This document shows positions 7,552 to 18,100 of a stretch of 64,000 nucleotides of DNA, in pieces (within the stretch, counting starts at the first letter, position 1; each line of letters opens with the position of its first letter). The DNA lies in NCBI GenBank assembly GCA_963805525.1, contig CAWDUT010000006.1, positions 558,001 through 622,000 of the forward strand, read 5' to 3'. The translations under genes were made by a program, and so were the position numbers. This DNA is from DASQFQ01 sp963805525. GTDB lineage: Bacteria > Actinomycetota > Thermoleophilia > Solirubrobacterales > Solirubrobacteraceae. Below the pieces are notes generated by a model. That model worked only from the letters and a program-made list of their open reading frames with translations. It was not told where the DNA came from and made no database searches.

Positions 7552-8439
7552 ATGTCGGTCGTCGAAGAGCTGAAGAACGTGGTCGCCGGCGCGGGCGAGG
7601 CGGTCGGGCCCTCGGTGGTCGGACTCGGCCGTGGCTGGGGGCGGGGGTCCGGGGTCGTGACGGCTCCCGGCGTGGCCCTCACCAACGCGCACGTGCTGCG
7701 GGGCGAGGAGGTCGCGGTGACGTTCGCCGACGGGCGCACCGAGCTCGGGCGGGTCGCCGGCGTCGACGCGGATCTCGACCTGGCCGCGATCGCGGTGGAC
7801 ACCGGCGACGCGCCGGCGGTCCCGTGGGACCCCGAGCGGCCGGGTGCGGTCGGGATCGGCGAGCCGGTGATCGCGCTCGCCAACCCCGGTGGCCGGGGTC
7901 TGCGCGCGACGTTCGGGCAGGTCAGCGCGACCGGGCGCTCGTTCCGGGGCCCGCGCGGCCGCCGGATCGGCGGCTCGCTGGAGCACACCGCGCCGCTGCC
8001 GCGGGGCTCGTCGGGCGGGCCGCTCGTCGACGGCGACCACCGGCTGCTCGGGCTCAACTCGATCCGGCTCGAGGGCGGGCTGATCCTCGCCCTCCCCGCC
8101 GACGCCGCGATGCAGCGGCGGGCCGAGGCGCTGGCCTCAGGCTCGGCGGCGGCACGGCCGCGGCTCGGGATCGCCATCGCGCCGCCGCGGGCGGCGCGGC
8201 GGATGCGCGCAGCGGTCGGGCTCCCCGAGCGGGAAGGCCTGCTGGTGCGGGGGGTCGTGGAGGGCAGTCCCGCCGCAGAGGCGGGCGTCGAGCGCGGAGA
8301 CCTGCTGGTGGCAGCAAACGCCGCGACCTTGTCCTCTGTCGATCAGCTGTTCGATGCCCTGGACGCGGGCGGCGATCTGACGCTGGGTCTGGTGCGGGGC
8401 ACCGACGAGCACGAGGTGGTTGTTCACTTCAGTAGTTGA
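7552..8439 (+). CDS. HtrA/DegP-like trypsin-family serine protease with PDZ domain
   Basis: 295 residues from ATG 7552, with GGAGGA about seven bases upstream. The longer frame from 7420 is rejected. Residues 15-190 are a trypsin fold with the full triad: His in LTNAHVL, Asp in DLDLAAIAV and Ser in RGSSGGPL. Residues about 205-290 are a PDZ domain (LLVRGVVEGSPAAEAGVERGD). There is no signal peptide or membrane helix, so unlike typical HtrA it appears cytoplasmic, or exported by an unknown route. It lies between two HxlR regulators, and the stop codon lies inside the second operator. Control by redox or electrophile stress is a reasonable inference. Confidence 0.88.
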   Translation: MSVVEELKNVVAGAGEAVGPSVVGLGRGWGRGSGVVTAPGVALTNAHVLRGEEVAVTFADGRTELGRVAGVDADLDLAAIAVDTGDAPAVPWDPERPGAVGIGEPVIALANPGGRGLRATFGQVSATGRSFRGPRGRRIGGSLEHTAPLPRGSSGGPLVDGDHRLLGLNSIRLEGGLILALPADAAMQRRAEALASGSAAARPRLGIAIAPPRAARRMRAAVGLPEREGLLVRGVVEGSPAAEAGVERGDLLVAANAATLSSVDQLFDALDAGGDLTLGLVRGTDEHEVVVHFSS

Positions 8440-8442
8440 AGT
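8426..8442. promoter_or_regulatory. Palindromic operator of the second HxlR gene
   Basis: ACTTCA-GTAGT-TGAAGT overlaps the end of the protease gene (its TGA is 8437-8439) and the expected -35 region of the next gene. A good -10 box, TAGAAT, lies at 8450-8455, seven bases before GTG 8463. This arrangement predicts autorepression and a leaderless transcript. Confidence 0.6.
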
Positions 8443-8462
8443 CTTGAGCTAGAATCACATAC

Positions 8463-8825
8463 GTGCCCAATTCCGACTGCCCCGTCTGCCGCACCGCCGA
8501 CATCGTCTGCGGCAAGTGGACGCTCCTCGTAATCCGCGACCTGGCCGACGGTCGCCAGCGCTTCGGCGAGCTCGAGCGCTCGCTGGAGGGCATCTCGCCG
8601 CGGACGCTGAGCCTGCGCCTCCGCTCGCTCGAGGAGGAGGGCATCGTCGCCCGCCAGACCTTCCCCGAGGTGCCGCCGCGCGTCGAGTACGAGCTGACCG
8701 AGAAGGGCCGCGCACTGGTTCCGATCATCGAGTCGATGCGCGAGTACGGCACCGAGTGGCTCGGCGCCACCGGCGCCTGCGTCGAGGCGCCAGAGCCGGC
8801 GACGCTCGCTCCCGCAGTGGCGTAG
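8463..8825 (+). CDS. HxlR-family transcriptional regulator
   Basis: 120 residues from GTG 8463, no Shine-Dalgarno, probably leaderless behind TAGAAT at 8450. It has the classic HxlR layout: a conserved N-terminal cysteine pair CPVC, ADIVCGKWTLLVIRDLADG, FGELERSLEGISPRTLSLRLRSL (recognition helix) and the wing RVEYELTEKGRAL. The cysteine before GKW is the redox- or aldehyde-reactive position in characterised members. The operator at 8426-8442 overlaps its promoter. A strong CCGGGGCAT/ATGCCCCGG hairpin at 8839-8858 follows and may end transcription. Confidence 0.9.
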   Translation: MPNSDCPVCRTADIVCGKWTLLVIRDLADGRQRFGELERSLEGISPRTLSLRLRSLEEEGIVARQTFPEVPPRVEYELTEKGRALVPIIESMREYGTEWLGATGACVEAPEPATLAPAVA

Positions 8826-8838
8826 AGCGAAGCGGTCA

Positions 8839-8858
8839 CCGGGGCATGGATGCCCCGG
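8839..8858 (+). terminator. Hairpin after the HxlR gene
   Basis: CCGGGGCAT and ATGCCCCGG form perfect 9-bp arms separated by GG, 13 bp after the stop. No T-run follows, so it is either a weak terminator or an mRNA-stabilising hairpin. It could also attenuate the following gene. Confidence 0.4.
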
Positions 8859-8960
8859 CCCAATGACGGCCGGATGAAGTCAGGGGCTATCACACCCTCC
8901 GGACTGCAAGTCCGCATTCGCGCGAGAGGAGGCCGCCTCGCCGCGCAGAACCCGCAGCGC

Positions 8961-10190
8961 ATGCACAACCGCGCGCTGCACGACACCCTGGCCGCGTTCG
9001 TGGAGGAGGCCGCCTGGCAGCTCGCCGAGGAGGTCGCCGCGGGCGCGGAAGTCCCCTTCGAGCTGATCGAGCAGGGCCGCGCCTCGGCGCCGCTGTACTG
9101 CTACCGGCCGCTCACCGACCGCTTCATCGCCGAGCACCTCGGGATGCTCGAGCGGCTCCCGTCCTATCCCGCGGCCCGCAGGGGCCTCGAGACGCTGCCC
9201 AACCTCGGCGCCTACCTGATCGCGCGCGGCCGCCGCGCGCCCGCCGGCGACCGCCGCGCCCAGGGCGACGCCGCGCTGGAGGCGTTCATCACCGCCCTCT
9301 GGGGCGACGCGACCGACTTCGTCTACGACGTCGAGCGCTTCGACCAGGTCTACAACGAGCTCGAGGAGTCGGTCTACGACGGCTGCTCGCTCTCGGTCGT
9401 GCTCGCGCCGGTCGAGGGGCTCGTGATCGACGGCGAGGAGGTCGCGCTCGGCGACGGCCTCGCGCTCGTCCGCGGCAGCACGCTCCTCAACACGCCCACC
9501 GACCTGCACGGCGACGACTACGCGACGATCGCCGTCCTGCACCTCGAGTCCGCGCCGGGCGAGTCGACGGCGCTCGAGCAGGCCGGCCGCCGCCTGCGCC
9601 GGTTGCAGACCGCGCTGCGGCTGTGGGACGACGCGGAGCCGTCGCTCGCCCCGGTCGCCTGGGCCCGCACCGACGGCGGCCCGTGGATGTCCGTCCCGCT
9701 CGCCACCGGCCTGCGCCGCATGACCGGCGACTGCCTGCTCGCCCCCGAGGAGGAGGACCCGCTGCGCGCGTTCTGCGCCCTGATCGCCCGCCGCACCCCG
9801 CGCGCCGGCGAGCTGGCGTGGGCGCTGCGCCGGTTCGAGCTCGGCTGCGAGCGCTCGTCGCCGTGGGAGGCGATCTCGGACTGGCTGCTGTCGGCGCGCG
9901 CGCTGCTCGGCGACGACGAGCGCATGTGCGACCGGCTGGCCGCCATCTGCGCGGCGCCGGAGGACCGCGAGTCGCTCGCACGCCGCCTGCGCGACACCGT
10001 CGCCCTCGAGCGGGCCGCCGTGACCGGCCGGCTCGACACCGGGCTGGAGGACCACGTCGAGGAGCTCGGCTCGAACCTGCGGGCGATCCTCCGCGACGTC
10101 CTCTGCGGCCACCTCGACCCCGCGCTGCGCACGCTCGCCGACGGCATCCTCGCCAGCGACGAGCAGCCGGCCGAGCCGACCGCCTTCTAA
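8961..10190 (+). CDS. Hypothetical protein, mostly helical
   Basis: 409 residues from ATG 8961 (MHNRALHDTLAAFVEEAAW). The frame is open upstream to 8850, but that N-terminus is low in typical codons and crosses small inverted repeats. No clear ribosome site marks either start. The protein is acidic and helical with a central beta portion (GLVIDGEEVALGDGLALVRG, ATIAVLHLESAP). Its C-terminal third (RRLRDTVALERAAVTGRLDT) resembles the tail of proteins that hold a regulated enzyme or effector. There is no signal peptide or membrane segment. Family not recognised. It is convergent with the ArsA-like gene, nine bases apart. Confidence 0.6.
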   Translation: MHNRALHDTLAAFVEEAAWQLAEEVAAGAEVPFELIEQGRASAPLYCYRPLTDRFIAEHLGMLERLPSYPAARRGLETLPNLGAYLIARGRRAPAGDRRAQGDAALEAFITALWGDATDFVYDVERFDQVYNELEESVYDGCSLSVVLAPVEGLVIDGEEVALGDGLALVRGSTLLNTPTDLHGDDYATIAVLHLESAPGESTALEQAGRRLRRLQTALRLWDDAEPSLAPVAWARTDGGPWMSVPLATGLRRMTGDCLLAPEEEDPLRAFCALIARRTPRAGELAWALRRFELGCERSSPWEAISDWLLSARALLGDDERMCDRLAAICAAPEDRESLARRLRDTVALERAAVTGRLDTGLEDHVEELGSNLRAILRDVLCGHLDPALRTLADGILASDEQPAEPTAF

Positions 10191-10199
10191 GGCGGTCGC

Positions 10200-11279
10200 C
10201 TAGTCCTCGGCGAACAGATGGGCTCGCACCTGTGCGAGCCCATCGATGTCGTGCACGTCGTCCTCGAGCTCGGGGATGCGGATCGTCGGCGGCGAGCGCA
10301 GCTCCTTCTCGAGGTGGTCGATCGCCGCGTGGTCGCGCGCGGCCAGCGCCGCCTGGTCGTGCGCCGAGTCGGCCACCCGCTCGGCGAGCGCCTCGCCGAG
10401 CTCGTCGACCAGCTCGGCCGGGACCTTGCCGTTCGTCTCGCCCGCGGCGTGCACGCGGTTGACGACCATGCCGCCGAACGGCATCCCCGCCTCGCTCAGC
10501 TTGCGGTGGAAGAAGATCGCCTCCTCGACCGGGTCGTGCTGCGGTGAGGTGACGATCAGGAACGTCGTCGCCGGGTCCTCGAGCAGCGCGCCGACGCGCT
10601 CGGCGCGCTCGGAGAAGCCGTCGATCAGCCCGCCGAGCGAGCGGAAGAACACCGACAGGTCCTCGAGCAGGTCGACGCCCGTGACCCGCTTGAGCAGCGA
10701 GAACACCACGCCGGTGCCGCGCCCGATGATCTTGCCGCCGATCCCGGCCGGCCGCAGGAACATCCGGATCGCGCGGCCCTGGAAGAAGCCGGTCAGCCGC
10801 CCGGGCGCGTCGAGGAAGTCGAGCGCGTTGCGCGACGGCGGCGTGTCGAGCACGAGCAGGTCGTAGTCGCCCTCCTGGTCGAGCTCGAACAGCTTCGCGA
10901 TCGCGGTGAACTCCTGCGAGCCGGCCACCGCGCTGGAGAGCTGCTGGTAGATCCGGTTCTCGAAGATCTCCTCGCGCGTCTCGTCGTCGGGCGCGAGCCG
11001 CTCGATCACCTCGTCGAACGTGCGCTTGGCGTCGAGCATCATCGCCCACAGCTCACCGTCGAGATCGAGCTCGACGAGGTGCGGCTCGTTGCCCAGCTCG
11101 TCCATCCCCAGCGCGTTGGCGAGCCGCTTGGCCGGGTCGATCGTGACGACCGCGACCTTCATCCCGCGCTCGGCCATCCCCAGCGCCAATGCGGCCGACG
11201 TCGTCGTCTTGCCGACCCCTCCCGACCCTGCGCAGATGACGATGCGCTTGCCCTCGAGCAGCGGAACGACCGATGTCAT
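10200..11279 (-). CDS. ArsA/GET3-like ATPase
   Basis: 359 residues from ATG 11279. The P-loop CAGSGGVGKTTTSAALAL (about residues 16-33) is followed by switch I (VTIDPAKRLANALGM), switch II (LLVLDTPPSRNALDFLD) and an A-loop-like NRVH region. These are hallmarks of the ArsA/GET3 class of the SIMIBI NTPases. The actinobacterial homologues usually lack arsenic genes and their role is unknown. This single-domain copy has no arsenite-binding cysteine triplet, and no ars gene is near, so arsenite pumping is unlikely. A membrane-protein chaperone or signalling role is possible. Probably soluble or membrane-peripheral. Confidence 0.88.
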   Translation of the reverse strand: MTSVVPLLEGKRIVICAGSGGVGKTTTSAALALGMAERGMKVAVVTIDPAKRLANALGMDELGNEPHLVELDLDGELWAMMLDAKRTFDEVIERLAPDDETREEIFENRIYQQLSSAVAGSQEFTAIAKLFELDQEGDYDLLVLDTPPSRNALDFLDAPGRLTGFFQGRAIRMFLRPAGIGGKIIGRGTGVVFSLLKRVTGVDLLEDLSVFFRSLGGLIDGFSERAERVGALLEDPATTFLIVTSPQHDPVEEAIFFHRKLSEAGMPFGGMVVNRVHAAGETNGKVPAELVDELGEALAERVADSAHDQAALAARDHAAIDHLEKELRSPPTIRIPELEDDVHDIDGLAQVRAHLFAED

Positions 11280-11298
11280 GGCACAGACAAACGCCGTG

Positions 11299-11937
11299 TC
11301 AAATAAGGCCTTCGCGCACGGCGTGCGCGACTGCCTGGGACCGGCTGCGGGCGTTGAGCTTGGTGACCACGTCGTGCAAGACGTTCTTCACGGTCCGCTC
11401 CGAATACGACAGCTCGAGGGCGACCTCGCGCGTGGGATGGCCCTGCGCGATCAGCGCCAGGACCTGCTGCTCGCGCTCGGTCAGGCGGGCGAGCGCGGGG
11501 CGGCCGTTGCTCTCGGCGCTGACGCCGCGCACGAGGTTGCCGAGCAGGTCGGGAGCGAGCACGCCGGTGCCGCCGGCGGCGGCCTGGACCGCGGAGGCCA
11601 AAGCCTCGGGCGTCAGCGTGTCCTTGCGCAGGAAGCCGACGGCGCCCGCCTGCAGAGCCGTGAGCACCGCGTCGTCGCTCGGCTCGGAGGTGCAGACGAG
11701 CACGCGCGCGCCGGTCGCCTCCGCCACCGCGCCCACGAAGTCCTGACCGCCCGGGACGGCGACCTCCAGCAGCACGAGTTCGGACGCGAACAAATCCGGG
11801 TGCTCCCACGCCTCGCGGACGGATTCCGCATCGGCGACCCCCTCAACGCCGGGCAGCACTTCGAGGCAGGCGGCGAGCCCCCGCCGGTAGATCGTGTGGG
11901 GATCGAGTACGAAGAGCTTCACGTTGACCGCGCTCAA
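11299..11937 (-). CDS. LuxR/NarL-type regulator with degenerate receiver domain
   Basis: 212 residues if started at TTG 11937. GTG 11922 (VKLFVLDPHTI) is an equally good start. The N-terminal 120 residues have the receiver fold, but the phosphoacceptor aspartate is replaced: ELVLLEVAVPGG has Glu where the family has Asp, and the acidic pair near the start reads LDP. The lysine (FLRKDT) is kept. The C-terminal LuxR helix-turn-helix is intact (LARLTEREQQVLALIAQG, TREVALELSYSERTVKNVLHDV). This predicts phosphorylation-independent DNA binding. Divergent from the Ser/Thr kinase gene, 49 bp apart. No histidine kinase is nearby. Confidence 0.85.
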   Translation of the reverse strand: MSAVNVKLFVLDPHTIYRRGLAACLEVLPGVEGVADAESVREAWEHPDLFASELVLLEVAVPGGQDFVGAVAEATGARVLVCTSEPSDDAVLTALQAGAVGFLRKDTLTPEALASAVQAAAGGTGVLAPDLLGNLVRGVSAESNGRPALARLTEREQQVLALIAQGHPTREVALELSYSERTVKNVLHDVVTKLNARSRSQAVAHAVREGLI

Positions 11938-11986
11938 GCGCTAGGGCGATACTAAGCCCCACGCGGACTAACGGGCAAGGAGCAGC

Positions 11987-14557
<2,571 letters not shown>

Positions 14558-14652
14558 GCGGCTTCACCCCCACCGGGTCTTCCCGAACCGATGAGCGCGC
14601 GATACACATAGAGAAAGACAAGCGCGAAGCGAGAAAGTAGAGCCACAGGACC

Positions 14653-15069
14653 ATGGAACCCCGCACAATCGCCTTCGGACTGATCGCCGTGATCGCCGCC
14701 TTCGCGGCCGCGTTCGGCATCGCCAGCTCCGGCGGCGGAGGCAAGACCGCCACGGCGGGCACCGGCACGAAGGCCGAGACGATCAAGGTGGCCGCTCCGG
14801 CTGCCGTGGCCGGCGTCGAGGTCGGCGGCACGGTGCCGGGCCTCAAGGCCCAGGCGAAGAAGCACGCCAAGAAGAAGGCGTCGAAGAAGACCACGTCGTC
14901 GTCCCCGTCGACGACGAGCACGAGCACGCCGTCGACCACCACCACGAACACACCGTCGACGACGAACACCACCACGACGACGCCCACCACGCCCTCGACT
15001 CCCAAGCCGAAGCCCAGCACGCCCAAGCCGCAGCCGACCCCGGTCTCGGGCGGCGGCGAGGACGGCTAG
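14653..15069 (+). CDS. Small membrane-anchored Thr/Ser-rich protein
   Basis: 138 residues from ATG 14653. Residues 5-26 are an N-terminal membrane anchor or uncleaved signal (IAFGLIAVIAAFAAAFGIAS). Then comes a short globular part (VAAPAAVAGVEVGG), a lysine cluster (KAQAKKHAKKKASKKTTSSS) and a 60-residue Ser/Thr/Pro tract (STTTTNTPSTTNTTTTTPTT) ending in PKPKPSTPKPQ. Such tracts are typical of wall-spanning or glycosylated stalks. It follows the kinase by 95 bp, same strand, so it may be a substrate or co-factor of the kinase, but that is inference. A terminator hairpin follows at 15095. Confidence 0.7.
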   Translation: MEPRTIAFGLIAVIAAFAAAFGIASSGGGGKTATAGTGTKAETIKVAAPAAVAGVEVGGTVPGLKAQAKKHAKKKASKKTTSSSPSTTSTSTPSTTTTNTPSTTNTTTTTPTTPSTPKPKPSTPKPQPTPVSGGGEDG

Positions 15070-15094
15070 CCAACACCCCGAGTGAGTTCGACGA

Positions 15095-15124
15095 GCGGTC
15101 CGGCCCCGGCCGGGCCGCTTCGTT
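15095..15124. terminator. Hairpin between the Thr-rich protein and the eCIS locus
   Basis: Arms GCGGTCCGGCC (15095-15105) and GGCCGGGCCGC (15108-15118) form an 11-bp stem with one T-G pair, followed by TTCGTT. It lies between two convergent genes and would serve both strands. Confidence 0.55.
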
Positions 15125-15133
15125 CAGGACCTC

Positions 15134-18100
15134 CTACGACTTCAGCAACCCGCGCGCTTCGCGGAGCCGCAGCTGGTAGCGGCCGCGGTACTGCTCGGCG
15201 GGGCGCTCGATGTCGGCGATCCACTCGCCCCACTTCGAGGGGTCCTTGCCGAAGTTGGCGTCGCCCGACGCGATCGCCTTCTTCTTGACCGCGAGCGCCT
15301 GGTCGATGAACCACTTGGCCTGCAGCTCGGGGTTCTGGGGGAAGCCCTGGTAGTCGCCCTGGTTCCAGATCCCGACGCGCATCTGGAAGAAGCCGACCGA
15401 GTCGGCGTCGCCGTAGTTGATGTTCTTCACGCCGGACTCGACGAGCGACGCCATGACCGGCAGCTCGGGCGGGAGGCCGTGCTTGTCGGCCTGCTTGGCG
15501 AGCCACTTGGCGAGCTCGTCCTTCGACGCGTCGTTGCCCGGGTAGTCGTTCGAGATGTCGGCCGGCAGCGTGACCGGCTCGCCGGCGTCGACCGGCGCCG
15601 CGGACGGCTGGGAGGCGTCGGGCGCGGCGGGGGCGGGCGTGGCGGCGGCCGGGTCGGCAGCGGCGGGCGCGGGCGTGGCGGCAGCGGCAGCGGCCTGCGG
15701 CTGGCCGGCGGCGGCGGCGTCGTTGGGGTCGATCGCCTTCATGAACTGGACCGTGTCGTGGCGGCGCTCCTCCATCGCCTTGACCGCCATGAACAGGCCG
15801 GACCCCTGGCGGTTGACCTCGGCGGCGTCGCGCGCGACCGCGGCCTGCGCCTGGGCGACCGCGGCGGCGGGCGGGGGCGCCGCGGACGCGGCGGCCTCGA
15901 CCGGCGCGCTGTTGTCGAAGCGCTTCGCGCCGGCGTAGTTGCTCGAGAAGTAGGACTCCTTCAGGCTCGCCTCGCGGATCACGTCGCCGGTCTTCGGCGC
16001 GTGGATGAACTTGTCGCCACCCATCGAGATCGCGACGTGGTAGATGTTGCCCGGCTTGCCGAAGAAGATGAGGTCGCCGGGCCGCAGATCACCGCGGTCG
16101 ACGGACGTCCCGTTCGAGGCGGCGAACTGCGCGTCGGTCACGCGCGGGATCTGGATGCCGGCCTTCGCGTAGGCCCACTGCGCGAGCCCGGAGCAGTCGA
16201 AGCCGGTCTGCGGCGTCGAGCCGCCCCATTTGTACGGCTTGCCCTTGTACTTCTCGGCCTCGGCGAGGGCCGCGAGCGCGCGGGCCCCCGCGCCGCCGCC
16301 ACCCCCGCTCGGGGCGGCCGCCGCCGCGGCGTCGACCGCGGCCGCCGCCGGCGCCTGCACTACCGGCGCGGAGGGCGCTCCGTTCCCGGCCTTCGAGAGC
16401 AGCGAGTTGGCTTCGTCCAGCCGCAGCCCGTAGCGGCCGCGGTACTGCGCGGCGGGCCGCTCGATGTCCGCGATCCAGTCGCCGAACTGCTTCGGGTCGG
16501 TGACCGACTTGCCGGCGGCGATGCGCTGCTTCTTGACCGCCTCGGCCTGGTCGAGGAACCACTTGGCCTGCAGCTCGGGCTTCTCGGGGAAGCCGGCGTA
16601 CTCGCCCTTGTTCCAGATCCCGACCCGCATCTGGAAGAAGCCGACCGAGTCCGCGTCGCCGTAGTTGAGGTTCTTGACGCCCGACTCGACGAGCGAGGCC
16701 ATGACCGGGAGCTGCTTGGGCAGCCCGCGCTTCTCCGCCTCGCGGCCGAGCCACGCCGCGAGCTGATCCTTCGACGCGTTGTCGCCCGGGTACGGGTTGG
16801 CGCCACCTCCGCCCCCCACCGCTCCCGCGACGGCGTCGGCGACGCCGCCGGGCGCGGCGGCCTCCGGCACTGCCGCTCCTGCCGGCGGTGGAGCGTCGCC
16901 GCCGATGCGGATGAACTTGACGTTGGCCATGTTGACGTCGCGCGGGACCTTCATGACCTGGTCGTGGTTGTTGCCCTCGAGCGCGGTGAACTTGCCGTCC
17001 TGGACGTTGCTGGCGAGGAAGCCGATGTGGCCGTCGGAGCCGAAGTCCTCCTGGTGGCCCCAGTCGTAGGCGACGATGTCGCCCGGGCGGGCCTGGTCGG
17101 CGCTGACGACCTGGAGGTCGTTCTGCTTCGCCTCGGCGTTCCGCACCCACGTCTGCACGGCGGCCCAGCCGCTGCCCGGCATCTTGTGGCCGGCCTGCTG
17201 GAGCGAGTACGTCACGAAGCTCGCGCACCACGGGTTGCCGGGCCCGACGCCGGCGGCCGCGAGGTACTTGTCGACCTCCGCGCCGGTGTTGACGCCGGTC
17301 TCGTGGACGCCGAGCTGCGTCTGGGCGAAGCTGAGGGCGGACGCGCCGAGCGTGCTCGAGCCGGAGCCCGGCGCCGCCGCGGCGGCGGCGTCGACCATGC
17401 CCGGCACCGACGCCGCGGAGGCCACGGCGCTCGGCGGGCCGGCGGGCGGCTGGACGGCGAGGAACGAGCCCGAGCCGCCGTTCTTCTGGTCCACCACCTG
17501 GGCGGCCGCGGCCATGAACTGGCCCGAGTCGCCGGGCTTGGGCTCCGGCGGGAGCGCGGCGGCGGCAGCCGCCGGCGCGCCCGGGGCGGGCGCGGCCGCG
17601 GCGGCGGCGACCGCGGCGGGCGGCGGCGCTGAGCCGGCTTGCCCGAGCAGCCCGTTGGCCTCGCCGAGCCGCAGGCCGTAGCGGCCGCGGTACTGCTCGG
17701 CCGGGCGCTCGACGTCCGCGATCCAGTCGCCGTACTGGTTCGGGTCGGTGACGGACTTGCCGGCGGCGATCCGCTGCTTCTTCACGGCCTCGGCCTGGTC
17801 GAGGAACCACTTGACCTGGAGCTCGGGCTTGTCGGGGAAGCCGGCGTACTCGCCCTTGTTCCAGATCCCCACGCGCATCTGGTAGAAGCCGACGGAGTCG
17901 GCGTCGCCGAAGTGCAGGTTGCGGACGCCGGACTCCACGAGCGAGGCCATGACCGGCAGCTGCTTCGGCAGGCCGCGCTTCTCCGCCTCGCGACCCATCC
18001 AGGCCGCGATCTGGGCCTTCGTCGCGTCGTCGCCCGGGTACGGGTTGGGGCCGCCGGCGCCGACCGCGGCCGCCGCCGCGTCGGCCACGCCGCCGCTCCC

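Noticed and set aside
8892..8930. tRNA-Cys-like anticodon arm (CGGACT-GCA-AGTCCG)
   Set aside because: The anticodon-like hairpin is there, but no T-arm (GGTTCAAATCC type), acceptor stem or D-arm can be paired around it.
10200..11279. Arsenite efflux ATPase
   Set aside because: The fold is ArsA-like, but it is single-domain, has no metal-binding cysteine triplet and no ars neighbours, so only the ATPase family is claimed.
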